DNA of 64,000 bases from Mucilaginibacter rivuli (GCF_019391655.1 NZ_JAHXPQ010000010.1:1-64000), one strand, 5' to 3'. Positions 34,159 to 42,571 are shown, numbered from the stretch's first letter. Notes: generated by a model from the letters alone, not told the origin. A program made the numbers and translations.

Positions 34159-34608
34159 ATGAAAGACTACTTTATAAACCTGTTTGAGTACGATAAATGG
34201 GCCAGCAACCAATTGCTGGAAAAGTTTGAATTGCAGTTCCCGCTCAACCCGCGCATTTATCAATTGTTAGCGCATATGTTGGCCGCGCAAAGGATCTGGT
34301 TAGACCGCACCATTGGCATACCACAAACCTTACACGTTTGGAACGAACTGTTGCCCGAAGAAATGAGGGAACATGTTGAGAACAATAACACTGCCTGGAT
34401 CGGTTTCCTGAGCCAGCTTGAGCCAGCCAACTTTGAGGCCAAGGTACATTATACCAACTCGCAGGGTGTTTTTGATAGCAGGCTTATTGACATTATTACG
34501 CAGGTGATCAATCATAATACACACCATCGCGGTAATATCATTACCATGATGAAAGAAGAAGGCTATGTTTTGCCATCGCTTGATTTTATCACATTTGCAA
34601 GGCTGTAG
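34159..34608 (+). CDS. DinB family protein
   Basis: A 149-residue four-helix-bundle protein of the DinB/YfiT superfamily. The likely metal ligands are His in YQLLAHMLAAQ (near residue 38) and the HNTHHRG motif near residue 121. Family members are often thiol-dependent transferases or damage-related hydrolases with a nickel or zinc centre, but the substrate is unknown. The gene follows the Cdd1-like gene after 60 bases. Confidence 0.88.
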   Translation: MKDYFINLFEYDKWASNQLLEKFELQFPLNPRIYQLLAHMLAAQRIWLDRTIGIPQTLHVWNELLPEEMREHVENNNTAWIGFLSQLEPANFEAKVHYTNSQGVFDSRLIDIITQVINHNTHHRGNIITMMKEEGYVLPSLDFITFARL

Positions 34609-34628
34609 TTTATTGTAGCGGTTTACAT

Positions 34629-34636
34629 TACCTTTG
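34629..34636 (+). promoter_or_regulatory. Putative -7 box (TACCTTTG) of the lipoprotein-SCO operon
   Basis: TACCTTTG matches TAnnTTTG exactly and ends 22 bases before the ATG at 34659. No good -33 element was found at the ideal distance. Confidence 0.4.
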
Positions 34637-34658
34637 CGCTGTAATTCTATTATACCGA

Positions 34659-35069
34659 ATGAAAAAAATAACCACCATAGCAGTTCTGGCCTTATTGTTT
34701 GCCGCTTGTTCCGATACCAAAAAGGAAGAAAAAACGCTTAAAGAATCAGTGCTCAATTTTCACGAGCAGGTAATGGCCGATGATGAAAAAGCCATGATCA
34801 ATAAAATGAAACTGGATACCCTGATCATGCAGGCCAAAGCGGCCAAAGCCGATACCGCTACCCTTAAGCAATTAAGCACCGCGCTGGTAACTGCCGATGA
34901 TGCCATGGGTAACTGGATGAGCAAACTGGATGTAGAGTACGCTAATGCCGATCATAACCAGGTAATGAAGTACTGGCAGGATCAGCAAAAGCAGGTGAAA
35001 AATATTGACAGCATGCTGGTTACGGCAACATCAGCCGCATCTGCATATCTTGGTAAAATAAAAAAATAA
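34659..35069 (+). CDS. Small lipoprotein of unknown function
   Basis: A 136-residue protein with a clear lipoprotein signal (KKITTIAVLALLFAAC, lipid Cys at 17) and a mature part of two long, charged helices with many Lys, Asp and Ala residues (LDTLIMQAKAAKADTATLKQLSTAL). It contains no motif I recognise. It is co-transcribed with the SCO gene that follows, overlapping it by one base, and a c-type cytochrome gene, so a role in periplasmic copper or electron-transport handling is possible. Confidence 0.75.
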   Translation: MKKITTIAVLALLFAACSDTKKEEKTLKESVLNFHEQVMADDEKAMINKMKLDTLIMQAKAAKADTATLKQLSTALVTADDAMGNWMSKLDVEYANADHNQVMKYWQDQQKQVKNIDSMLVTATSAASAYLGKIKK

Positions 35070-35704
35070 TGAACAAGCTAATTTATATTGTTGCGGGCTT
35101 TGCGTTGTTAACGGCTTGTAACCAGGGCGATAAGAAAAAACTGTTACCCATTTATGGCAATCGCCAACCCGTTACTAAAACAGTTGACGGAAAAAGCGTA
35201 GTTGATACCATTTACGCTACCATTCCCGATTTTGAATTTGTTAACCAATACGGTAAAACCATCAGTCAGAAAGATGTTGCCGGTAAAATATACGTTGCCG
35301 ATTTCTTTTTTACTACCTGCCCCAGCATATGCCCTATTATGCAGCGCAATATGCTTGCTGTTTATAACGAATTTAAGGCCGATGCAGGTGTTAAGATACT
35401 TTCGCATACCATCGACCCGAAACATGATACCATCCCGGTTTTAAAGGCTTATGCAGATAAACTGGGTATCGCAGGCGATTCATGGTGGTTGCTACATGGA
35501 AAAAAGGAAGAGATATATCAGCTGGCCGAAAAACATTACCTGGTTGCCGTTAATGATAAAGGCGCAGGTGGCTACGTACACCAGGGCTGGTTTGTATTGC
35601 TGGATAAGCAAAGGCGCATCCGCGGTGCATATGATGGTACCGATAAAAAAGCTGTTGACCAGTTAATTGCCGATATGCATATTTTGCAGGAGGAATATAA
35701 ATAA
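35069..35704 (+). CDS. SCO family (SCO1/SenC) copper-binding lipoprotein
   Basis: A 211-residue thioredoxin-fold lipoprotein (lipid Cys17 in LLTACNQ). The copper site is visible as FTTCPSICPIMQRNM, with Cys84 and Cys88 in C-x3-C, and His171 in GGYVHQGWFVLL. SCO proteins help deliver copper to the CuA centre of cytochrome oxidase or act as periplasmic thiol reductases. It lies in a three-gene operon between a lipoprotein and a cytochrome c; the cytochrome start is at the end of its stop region (35706). Confidence 0.92.
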   Translation: MNKLIYIVAGFALLTACNQGDKKKLLPIYGNRQPVTKTVDGKSVVDTIYATIPDFEFVNQYGKTISQKDVAGKIYVADFFFTTCPSICPIMQRNMLAVYNEFKADAGVKILSHTIDPKHDTIPVLKAYADKLGIAGDSWWLLHGKKEEIYQLAEKHYLVAVNDKGAGGYVHQGWFVLLDKQRRIRGAYDGTDKKAVDQLIADMHILQEEYK

Positions 35705-35705
35705 G

Positions 35706-36131
35706 ATGAAAGCCCCGCTCCTGTTTTTGCTTGCTTGCGCGATAACGATTATTACAGTGATATCATCCTGCCAAAGTGAGGGCGATCAGTTGTTTGATCG
35801 TTATTATACTTCAGGCTCGTTGTTGTATAAGCAACATTGCGAAAACTGCCACGGTGTTAATGGCGATGGTTTGGCTTCGCTTATCCCCTCTTTTAAAGAT
35901 TCGGTCTACCTCAAAAACAATATCAATAAACTGGCCTGCATTGTCAGGAATGGCCTTGGCGATACCATTACCGTTGCCGGGAAAACCTACACCGCCAAAA
36001 TGCCCGCGCAGGATAACCTGAGCGCCATTGAGGTTGCAGAAATACTCACGTACGTTACTAACTCCTTCGGTAATAAAATGGGCGTAATTGATGCACCGAA
36101 AGTGGACAAGGATTGGGCGGGGTGTGACTGA
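35706..36131 (+). CDS. Cytochrome c lipoprotein, single heme
   Basis: A 141-residue lipoprotein (signal MKAPLLFLLACAITIITVISSC, lipid Cys22) with one heme motif CENCH (Cys45, Cys48, His49) followed by GVNGDGL, and a late AKMPAQDNLSAIEVAEIL that gives the axial Met. This is a class I cytochrome c fold anchored in the membrane. The start is the ATG at 35706, because the longer frame adds 13 residues and hides the signal peptide. Being next to SCO, it may serve the same respiratory or copper-linked process. Confidence 0.9.
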   Translation: MKAPLLFLLACAITIITVISSCQSEGDQLFDRYYTSGSLLYKQHCENCHGVNGDGLASLIPSFKDSVYLKNNINKLACIVRNGLGDTITVAGKTYTAKMPAQDNLSAIEVAEILTYVTNSFGNKMGVIDAPKVDKDWAGCD

Positions 36132-36177
36132 TGAGTCCATCTCTTCCATTTACATCTCACATCTTCCATAATATCCT

Positions 36178-36185
36178 TACCTTTG
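36178..36185 (+). promoter_or_regulatory. -7 box of rnpB (TACCTTTG)
   Basis: TACCTTTG matches TAnnTTTG and lies five bases before the probable 5' end of RNase P RNA, the right distance for the -7 element. The -33 element is not obvious. Confidence 0.55.
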
Positions 36186-36189
36186 CATC

Positions 36190-36573
36190 ACAGCAGGCCG
36201 TCCTATCGCTTCCTTACGGAAGAGGAAAGTCCGGGCAACATAGAGCATCCTGCTTCCTAACGGGAAGGCGCCCCCAGTGGGCGACGGCAAGTGCCACAGA
36301 AAATAAACCGCTCCCGACGTAAGTTGGGAGTAAGGGTGAAAACGCGAGGTAAGAGCTCACGGCCTTGTATGGCAACATGCATTGCGGTAAACCCCAGGAG
36401 TTGAAAAACCAAATAGGTCCCGAAAGTGAGGCTGCTCGCTTCCGTGTAATGTTCTTTAGGGAAAATTAACGTTGGGATGGGTAGGTTGTTAGATCCTGGT
36501 AGCGATGCCAGGGGTAGATTAATGATAGGAACCCTGCAAAGGGATACAGAACCCGGCTTACAGGCCTGCTACT
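36190..36573 (+). ncRNA. rnpB: RNase P RNA (class A)
   Basis: The catalytic RNA that removes 5' leaders from pre-tRNA. The conserved core GAGGAAAGTCCGGGCAACAT (36221-36240 approx.) and its partner near GGGATACAGAACCCGGCTTA (36541 on) are both present. The ends pair as AGCAGGCC (36192-36199) with GGCCTGCT (36563-36570), which forms helix P1. The T-loop-binding and specificity elements lie between. The 5' end is set by the promoter box, and the 3' end by P1 and the terminator. The exact ends may shift by a few bases. Confidence 0.93.
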
Positions 36574-36579
36574 GGTACT

Positions 36580-36613
36580 AAAAACCTTTTCTTCGCAAGC
36601 GGAAAAGGTTTTT
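36580..36613 (+). terminator. Rho-independent terminator of rnpB
   Basis: AAAACCTTTTC pairs with GGAAAAGGTTTT around a short loop (TTCGCAAGC) and is followed by a run of Ts. Confidence 0.85.
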
Positions 36614-36717
36614 TTTATTTTTCAAAACACTACGGCTCTTTTTGTGTTTACTTTACTATACAATTTATAAATTAGCAAAACTTAATTACACAATTTAGCG
36701 CAAACTATACTACCCTT

Positions 36718-38091
36718 ATGGCAAAAATCCTGATCATTGACGATGAACGCGCGATACGAAATACGCTACGCGAAATCTTAGAATACGAAGATTATGTTGT
36801 TGAAGATATAGATAATGGTATTGATGGCCTTGCATTGATACAAAAGAACGATTATGATCTGGTACTGTGCGATATAAAGATGAACCGCATGGATGGTATG
36901 GAAGTACTATCCGAAGGCTTGCTCATCAAACCTGATCTGCCTTTTATTATGATATCGGGCCACGGCACGGTTGAAACGGCTGTTGAGGCCAGCAAAAAAG
37001 GGGCGTTCGATTTTATATCAAAACCACCCGACCTGAACCGCTTACTCATCACCGTAAGGAACGCTTTAGACCGTGGATCATTGGTAACAGAAACCAAGGT
37101 TTTAAAACGCAAGGTTTCAAAAACACGGGAGATATTAGGCGAGTCGCAAGCCATTGGTAAGATCAAAGAAACCATTGAGCGCGTTGCCCCTACCGATGCC
37201 CGCGTACTGATAACCGGTGCCAACGGTAGCGGTAAAGAATTAGTGGCCCGCTGGCTGCACGAAAAATCGCACCGTAACAATGCGCCATTAATTGAGGTAA
37301 ATTGTGCGGCTATCCCATCCGAACTGATTGAAAGCGAATTGTTCGGCCATGAGAAAGGATCGTTTACTTCGGCTATTAAACAACGCATAGGTAAGTTTGA
37401 ATCGGCAAGTGGGGGTACTTTATTTTTGGATGAGATTGGCGATATGAGCCCATCGGCGCAAGCCAAAGTATTGCGTGCCCTGCAGGAAAGCAAAATTACA
37501 CGTGTTGGCGGCGAAAAGGAAATTGACGTTGATGTACGCGTTGTTGCGGCAACCAATAAAGACCTGCTGAAAGAAATTGAAGCAGGTAATTTCCGTATGG
37601 ATTTGTACCACCGCCTCAGCGTAATATTGATACATGTACCGCCACTAACCGAGCGTAAAGATGATATTGGTCTGTTGGCTCAAAGCTTCCTCGAGGAGAT
37701 CTGTAATGATTATGGGATGCCGGTCAAACGTATTTCTGAACCTGCACTGGAAGCATTGCGTTCATTACCATGGACAGGTAATATCCGTGAGCTGCGCAAC
37801 ATGATAGAGCGTTTGATCATCCTGAGTGATAAAACCATTACTGATGGTGATGTAAAAGCATTTGCAAATCCATCGGCCCCTGTTGCGGCAGCTTCCGGCG
37901 GCTCATCACAACCTGATTTTGATCAATTTACCAACTTTCAGGAATATAAAGATTACGCCGAGCGTGAATACATTAAATTCAAACTCGAAAAAAATAATTG
38001 GAACGTATCAAAAACTGCGGATGATATTGATATACAACGCAGCCACCTGTACAGCAAGATAGAAAAATACGGCTTGAAGCGTGGCGAATAA
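36718..38091 (+). CDS. NtrC-like response regulator (REC-AAA+-Fis) with variant sigma-54 loop
   Basis: A 457-residue regulator. The receiver domain has Asp52 as phosphoacceptor (LVLCDIKMNRMDG). The AAA+ domain has Walker A GANGSGKE (168-175) and Walker B GGTLFLDEIG (232-241), and the C-terminus is a Fis-type helix-turn-helix (WNVSKTADDIDIQRSHLYSKIEKYGL). The sigma-54 contact loop, normally GAFTGA, reads GSFTSA (214-219). The change of Ala to Ser and of the second Gly to Ser suggests altered contact with sigma-54. No histidine kinase gene is next to it. Confidence 0.88.
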   Translation: MAKILIIDDERAIRNTLREILEYEDYVVEDIDNGIDGLALIQKNDYDLVLCDIKMNRMDGMEVLSEGLLIKPDLPFIMISGHGTVETAVEASKKGAFDFISKPPDLNRLLITVRNALDRGSLVTETKVLKRKVSKTREILGESQAIGKIKETIERVAPTDARVLITGANGSGKELVARWLHEKSHRNNAPLIEVNCAAIPSELIESELFGHEKGSFTSAIKQRIGKFESASGGTLFLDEIGDMSPSAQAKVLRALQESKITRVGGEKEIDVDVRVVAATNKDLLKEIEAGNFRMDLYHRLSVILIHVPPLTERKDDIGLLAQSFLEEICNDYGMPVKRISEPALEALRSLPWTGNIRELRNMIERLIILSDKTITDGDVKAFANPSAPVAAASGGSSQPDFDQFTNFQEYKDYAEREYIKFKLEKNNWNVSKTADDIDIQRSHLYSKIEKYGLKRGE

Positions 38092-38130
38092 GCTGCCCAG
38101 CTTTTATACTTTATTGATATTTTAGTCGGG

Positions 38131-38169
38131 AGATCTTTACCAAACAATTATTTAAGCGGTAAAGATCTT
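38131..38169. repeat. 11-bp inverted repeat after the NtrC-like gene
   Basis: AGATCTTTACC (38131-38141) pairs perfectly with GGTAAAGATCT (38159-38169) around 17 bases. Only a short TTC follows, so it is a weak terminator at best. It lies 40 bases after the regulator stop codon. Confidence 0.5.
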
Positions 38170-38285
38170 TCGCATTTGTAAAATGTACTGTATCATCAAA
38201 AAACTAAATTCAAGCCCGAAAAATTGGAAATTTTACCCTATGTTTGATACTGATTTGAATACAATAAACAGCCTGTTTATACACA

Positions 38286-39053
38286 ATGCGTAAATTTTTC
38301 GATTACTTAAAAACCAAGCAGTTCCTTATTAACCTGGGCATTGCCATAGGTACCGTTATTGTGGTGGTACTTATCGCTTTTTTCAGTTTGGATTACTATA
38401 CCCGTCATGGTTCGGGCATACCCGTACCGGCTGTAGAAGGTATGCAGGTTGAAAAAGCTACGGCCCTGTTAGATCAGCAAGGCTTCCATTATCAGGTCGA
38501 TTCGGTTTATATTGGCGATAAAGCCCCCGGCACAATCGTTCAGCAAGACCCTGATGCAGGCACAAACGTAAAAGAAGACCGTACCATATACTTAACCGTA
38601 GTAACCCGCCAGGCACCATTTGTTTCTCTCCCCGATCTGCAGGAAAGCAATTACCACGAAGCCGTGGCAACCATATCAAACTACGGCCTTAAAATGGGCG
38701 ATACTACCTACAAACCTGATATAGCGCGAGACAGGATACTGGAAGTACGTTTTGCGGGCCAGGTATTAAAACCGGGCAGCAAGATACCCAAAGGCTCAAA
38801 AATTGATTTGGTACTTGGCGATGGTAAAGGTGCCGCCGAAGTAACTATTCCGGCGGTTGTAAACCTTGAACTGGATGAAGCTAAATTTGCTATCAAAAAT
38901 TCGGGATTGGCTATCGGCACCATAACCTACGAAGGTACGATAACCGATTCTACCAAGGTGATCATCAAAGCGCAGTATCCCATGAGTACCGATTCGTTAA
39001 ACAAAGTAAGTATTGGTACGCGTATTAACCTCACGGTTACTCAAAAAAATTAA
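38286..39053 (+). CDS. PASTA domain membrane protein
   Basis: A 255-residue protein with a short cytoplasmic start, a membrane helix (about 13-34), then three PASTA repeats outside (about 43-105, 110-175 and 180-253) with the usual GMQVEKATALLDQQGF and VNLELDEAKFAIKNSGL turns. PASTA domains bind peptidoglycan fragments. There is no kinase domain, unlike Firmicutes PASTA kinases. It starts an operon with rhodanese, MltG and thioesterase genes, so it may help position cell-wall enzymes. Confidence 0.88.
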   Translation: MRKFFDYLKTKQFLINLGIAIGTVIVVVLIAFFSLDYYTRHGSGIPVPAVEGMQVEKATALLDQQGFHYQVDSVYIGDKAPGTIVQQDPDAGTNVKEDRTIYLTVVTRQAPFVSLPDLQESNYHEAVATISNYGLKMGDTTYKPDIARDRILEVRFAGQVLKPGSKIPKGSKIDLVLGDGKGAAEVTIPAVVNLELDEAKFAIKNSGLAIGTITYEGTITDSTKVIIKAQYPMSTDSLNKVSIGTRINLTVTQKN

Positions 39054-39061
39054 GTATAGCT

Positions 39062-39367
39062 ATGGATATTACCGCTGCCGAATTAAACCAAAGGCTGTTT
39101 GCAGGTGAGGCTTTGCCCATACTTGATGTTCGCGGCGAACTGGAGTATCATACCTATAACATCGGCGGTATAAATATTCCCCTGCCCAAACTACCAGGTA
39201 GCATTGAAGATATGGAATGGGATTTGGCCGACGAGATCATTGTAGTTTGCACTATGGGGCTGCGCAGCAAAACCGGAAAAACTATTTTAGACCAAAGCGG
39301 CTACACAAACGTTAGAAACTTAAAAGGCGGTTTAGTTGAACTGCAAAAACTGAATAAAGACCAATAA
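39062..39367 (+). CDS. Rhodanese-like domain protein
   Basis: A 101-residue single rhodanese domain. The active-site Cys63 lies in VVCTMGLRSK, with Arg68 completing the loop. Before it is LPILDVRGELEYHTYNIGGINIPL, the usual N-terminal signature. It may carry sulfur or act as a small sulfurtransferase or sensor; the partner is unknown. It lies eight bases after the PASTA gene and one base before mltG. Confidence 0.88.
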   Translation: MDITAAELNQRLFAGEALPILDVRGELEYHTYNIGGINIPLPKLPGSIEDMEWDLADEIIVVCTMGLRSKTGKTILDQSGYTNVRNLKGGLVELQKLNKDQ

Positions 39368-39368
39368 A

Positions 39369-40427
39369 ATGGCTACTAAAAAACAAGCATCCAAAAGCGG
39401 CTTTGGTCGTAAATTTATAATTGCCCTTGTACTTATTGTTATTTTGGCGCTTGGTGCCACAGGGTTATTTTATTACTCGCGTTACTATGGCGCCAATGTT
39501 ACTGATAAGCAAGAATACCTATACATACATACCGGTGCTACGTTTGATGATGTGTACAAAACTATTCGTGATGAAGAAATAGTGCGCGACTCTGCCACAT
39601 TTAAGTGGGCAGCTCGCAATAAAAACTATATCAACCGCGTAAAACCCGGCCGCTATCGTTTAAAAGAAGGCATGAGTAATCGCGATCTCATTAATATGCT
39701 CATCACCGGCAGGCAGGAAGCTGTTAAGCTATCCATTAAAAACTTTCGCTTAAAAGAAAACTTCGCGGCATTTGTGGGTAAAAAAATGGAGGCTGACTCT
39801 GCCTCGATAATGGCCCTGCTTGATTCTGCCGAGTATGTGAAAAAACTTGGTTTTACTACAGAAGATGTATATACGATGATATTGCCCGATACCTATAATA
39901 TCTATTGGAACTCATCGCCAAAGAAAATATTGGGTAAGCTGTTCGGTGAATATCAAAAATTCTGGACTCCCGAGCGCAGGCAAAAGGCAACAGATATGGG
40001 CCTTAACCCGGTTAAAGTTACCATCCTGGCTTCGGTGGTTGATGCCGAAGCATTATATGACAGCGAAATGCCAACCATTGCCGGTTTGTATTTAAACCGT
40101 ATGAAAAAAGGTATGAAGCTTGAAGCCGATCCTACCGTGATCTTCGCTTTACATGATTTTACCATTCACAGGGTACTTAATAAGCAGTTGGCTACCAACT
40201 CGCCTTATAATACCTACATGCATACCGGTTTGCCCCCCGGCCCTATTATGATGCCATCTATTAATGCCATAAAAGCTGTGCTGGATTATAAACACAGCGA
40301 TTACATATACATGTGTGCTAAAGACGATCTTTCGGGCTATACTAATTTTGCCAGCACCGTGGCGCAGCATTTAATAAACGCGCGCAAGTTTCAACAGGCA
40401 TTAAACCAACGCAATATTAAGCACTAA
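39369..40427 (+). CDS. mltG: Endolytic transglycosylase MltG
   Basis: A 352-residue inner-membrane lytic transglycosylase that cuts nascent peptidoglycan and sets glycan chain length. It has an N-terminal membrane helix (about 15-36), a LysM-like or linker region, and the YceG catalytic core ILASVVDAEALYDSEMPTIAGLYLNRM (about 220-245) with LEADPTVIFAL and the late SPYNTYMHTGLPPGPI motif. The family's Glu-x-Glu is here Asp-Ala-Glu, so only the second Glu is kept; this pattern should be checked against relatives. Its stop overlaps the thioesterase start. Confidence 0.92.
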   Translation: MATKKQASKSGFGRKFIIALVLIVILALGATGLFYYSRYYGANVTDKQEYLYIHTGATFDDVYKTIRDEEIVRDSATFKWAARNKNYINRVKPGRYRLKEGMSNRDLINMLITGRQEAVKLSIKNFRLKENFAAFVGKKMEADSASIMALLDSAEYVKKLGFTTEDVYTMILPDTYNIYWNSSPKKILGKLFGEYQKFWTPERRQKATDMGLNPVKVTILASVVDAEALYDSEMPTIAGLYLNRMKKGMKLEADPTVIFALHDFTIHRVLNKQLATNSPYNTYMHTGLPPGPIMMPSINAIKAVLDYKHSDYIYMCAKDDLSGYTNFASTVAQHLINARKFQQALNQRNIKH

Positions 40428-40840
40428 TGTTTGTAAACAGCACCAAAATACGTGTCCGCTATGGCGAAACTGACCAGATGGGCTATATGTATTACGGCAA
40501 CTACGCCCAATTTTATGAAGTTGGCCGTGTAGAGATGTTGCGTAGCTTAGGTTTAAGCTACCGTGGTATGGAAGAGTTTGGTGTGATGATGCCTGTGCTG
40601 GAAATGACCACGCGGTACATTAAACCCGCCCGTTATGATGAAGAGATCACCGTTAAGGTAACTGTAGAAAAAATGCCGGGGATACGCATTGTATTTAACT
40701 ATGAACTGTTTAATGAAGCCGGCGTATTGATAAATACCGCCGAAACACTGCTGATATTTGTGAACATGAAAACCAACCGCCCCTGTATGGCACCCGAGTA
40801 TTTTTTGGAAAAGATGAAGCCGTTTTTCGAGAAAGCCTGA
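40427..40840 (+). CDS. Acyl-CoA thioesterase, YbgC/FadM type (4HBT)
   Basis: A 137-residue hotdog-fold thioesterase. It begins with RVRYGETDQMGYMYYGNYAQFYEVGRVEMLRS, whose Asp is the likely active residue of the 4-hydroxybenzoyl-CoA thioesterase family. Other parts are MPVLEMTTRYIKPARYDEE and an ending TLLIFVNMKTNRP. Relatives hydrolyse acyl-CoA esters or acyl carrier protein esters. It overlaps mltG by one base. Confidence 0.92.
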   Translation: MFVNSTKIRVRYGETDQMGYMYYGNYAQFYEVGRVEMLRSLGLSYRGMEEFGVMMPVLEMTTRYIKPARYDEEITVKVTVEKMPGIRIVFNYELFNEAGVLINTAETLLIFVNMKTNRPCMAPEYFLEKMKPFFEKA

Positions 40841-40894
40841 TTTACTGCTGGTGCCCTATCCTGATTGGCGCAATTTTTTATGTAAGTTTATATC

Positions 40895-41890
40895 ATGTTT
40901 TGGGTTCACCGCATTTTATTAAAATTCAGATTTTACCGTTACCTGCTCGATTGGACGAAGGTGATCATATTGCCCGGCTTTCGCCCCTTGCCTGTTTATA
41001 CCGTTGCTGCTTTTTTTTTCGAAGAGATAAAGCAGGACTCGCTGGCAAATAAGGCGGCATCCCTGGCTTACAGCTTTTTGCTGGCCGCATTCCCCGGTAT
41101 CATCTTTTTGTTTACGCTTATCCCCTATATACACATCGGTAACTTCCAGCAGCAACTGCTCGACCTGCTTTCGCTTGTGTTGCCACATAATGTTTCCATG
41201 GCGTTTGAGTCAACCATTGTTGATATTGTGAAGCATCAAAATGTTAGTTTATTATCGTTTGGTTTCCTGTCAACCATCTGGTTTGCCACCAACGGGGTAA
41301 ATAAGCTGATGCAGGCCTTCAATAAGTCATCACTGCTGGTAGAAGATCGCAGTTACCTGAAACGCCGTTGGGTGGCCTTAAAATTAACGATGCTTATAGC
41401 CCTTTCGCTATTTGCCGGGATATTCATTTTAGTGGTGAGCCAAACCATTATCAACTTTATACAAGATCAGTTTTTTACCACATCCAAATTCTGGATATAT
41501 CCCATCATCTTATCCCGGTGGCTTATTGTTGTGATGCTCTTTTTTGTGATGGTATCCATATTATACCGTTACGGCCCTGCACACAAACGCAAATGGAAGT
41601 TTTTAAGCCCCGGTTCCATTCTCGCTACATTTTTGGCAGTGCTTACATCACTGGTATTTACTTACTACATCAACAACTACGCGGCGGCAGCTTATAACAA
41701 GTTGTACGGTTCTATTGGTACACTCATTATTGTTATGCTGTGGCTATACTTAAACTCGCTCATTATCCTCATCGGATTCGAATTAAATGCCAGTATCGAC
41801 CTCGGAAAACGCACCATCAAGATCGTAAAACCCAAGTACAATACCTTTAAAACTAAAAAGGTTGATGAGTTTAACGATAAAAACAGTTGA
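40895..41890 (+). CDS. YihY/virulence factor BrkB family membrane protein
   Basis: A 331-residue protein with about six membrane helices, a conserved AYSFLLAAFPGIIFLFTLI helix and WFATNGVNKLMQAFNK, GSIGTLIIVMLWLYLNSLIILIGFELNA at the C-terminal part. These are signatures of the YihY/BrkB family (formerly RNase BN by mistake). The function is not known; a transport or flippase role has been proposed. It is followed by a tRNA gene. Confidence 0.9.
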   Translation: MFWVHRILLKFRFYRYLLDWTKVIILPGFRPLPVYTVAAFFFEEIKQDSLANKAASLAYSFLLAAFPGIIFLFTLIPYIHIGNFQQQLLDLLSLVLPHNVSMAFESTIVDIVKHQNVSLLSFGFLSTIWFATNGVNKLMQAFNKSSLLVEDRSYLKRRWVALKLTMLIALSLFAGIFILVVSQTIINFIQDQFFTTSKFWIYPIILSRWLIVVMLFFVMVSILYRYGPAHKRKWKFLSPGSILATFLAVLTSLVFTYYINNYAAAAYNKLYGSIGTLIIVMLWLYLNSLIILIGFELNASIDLGKRTIKIVKPKYNTFKTKKVDEFNDKNS

Positions 41891-41943
41891 TACATAATAT
41901 GTTACAACTGTTAATTTCTTATTTAAATTATTTTAACATCAAA

Positions 41944-41974
41944 TTTGCCAATTCGGCCAGCTTTTGTACTTTTG
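41944..41974 (+). promoter_or_regulatory. Promoter of tRNA-Ser(UGA) (TTTG-N19-TACTTTTG)
   Basis: TTTG at 41944-41947 and TACTTTTG at 41967-41974 are 19 bases apart, an ideal Bacteroidota promoter. The mature tRNA starts five bases after the -7 box. Confidence 0.7.
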
Positions 41975-41979
41975 TCCCC

Positions 41980-42064
41980 GGAGAGTTGGCAGAGTGGTCG
42001 ATTGCGGCAGTCTTGAAAACTGTTGACTGTAACAGGTCCTGGGGTTCGAATCCCTAACTCTCCG
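41980..42064 (+). tRNA. tRNA-Ser, anticodon UGA
   Basis: Acceptor GGAGAGT pairs with ACTCTCC. The anticodon stem-loop is CAGTCTTGAAAACTG, giving anticodon TGA, and the T-arm has GGTTCGAATCC. A long variable arm is present, as expected for serine. The encoded CCA follows directly at 42065-42067. Confidence 0.93.
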
Positions 42065-42077
42065 CCAAACAAAAATT

Positions 42078-42101
42078 ATCCTGCAATAGCAGGATTTTTT
42101 T
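42078..42101 (+). terminator. Rho-independent terminator of tRNA-Ser(UGA)
   Basis: ATCCTGC pairs with GCAGGAT around AATA and is followed by seven Ts. Confidence 0.8.
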
Positions 42102-42118
42102 GTTTTATATAAGTCCAG

Positions 42119-42571
42119 TTACAAAAAAAGTTGCTGGGCCAGTCCTACAAGCAGCCCGTCGGCTGCGCGGAGGTAACAAAGCCGGTAAGCGTTTTGATAT
42201 TGGACGATTTCACCCACCAACCGGGCACCATGTTTTTCCTGAAGCCTTATTACCAACTCATCAACGTCTTCAACGGTAAACATTGCGCGCAGGTAGCCAA
42301 GTGCATTTACCTCGGCCGTGCGATGATCTGAAACAATTGCCGGCCTGATAAATTGGGATAGCTCCAAGCGGCTGTGCCCATCAGGAGTAACCATCATGGC
42401 AATTTCTACGCTTTGATCGCCAAGGCCGGTAACACGGCCTGCCCATTCGCCTTCTATCATAGCCCTGCCTTCAAGCTTCAGGCCTATCTCCTGGAAAAAT
42501 GAAATGGCCTTATCGAGAGATTCAACAACTATCCCCACATTGTCCATCCTTAATAATTTGTTTTGCGCCAT
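42119..42571 (-). CDS. VOC family (glyoxalase-like) protein
   Basis: A 150-residue protein with a vicinal-oxygen-chelate fold. It begins LLRMDNVGIVVESLDKAISFFQEIGLKLEGR, and the C-terminal half has YLRAMFTVEDVDELVIRLQEKHGARLVGEIV and LCYLRAADGLLVGLAQQL. Metal ligands are hard to place, as the His of classical glyoxalase I is replaced (NVGIVV). Relatives include lyases, dioxygenases and resistance proteins; the substrate is unknown. It is transcribed leftward and alone. Confidence 0.82.
   Translation of the reverse strand: MAQNKLLRMDNVGIVVESLDKAISFFQEIGLKLEGRAMIEGEWAGRVTGLGDQSVEIAMMVTPDGHSRLELSQFIRPAIVSDHRTAEVNALGYLRAMFTVEDVDELVIRLQEKHGARLVGEIVQYQNAYRLCYLRAADGLLVGLAQQLFL

Noticed and set aside
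35667..35705. Longer start of the cytochrome c gene
   Set aside because: It overlaps the SCO gene and masks the lipoprotein signal. The ATG at 35706 fits better.
36131..36322. A 63-residue frame over the start of rnpB
   Set aside because: It lies on the RNase P RNA gene and carries no protein-like pattern.
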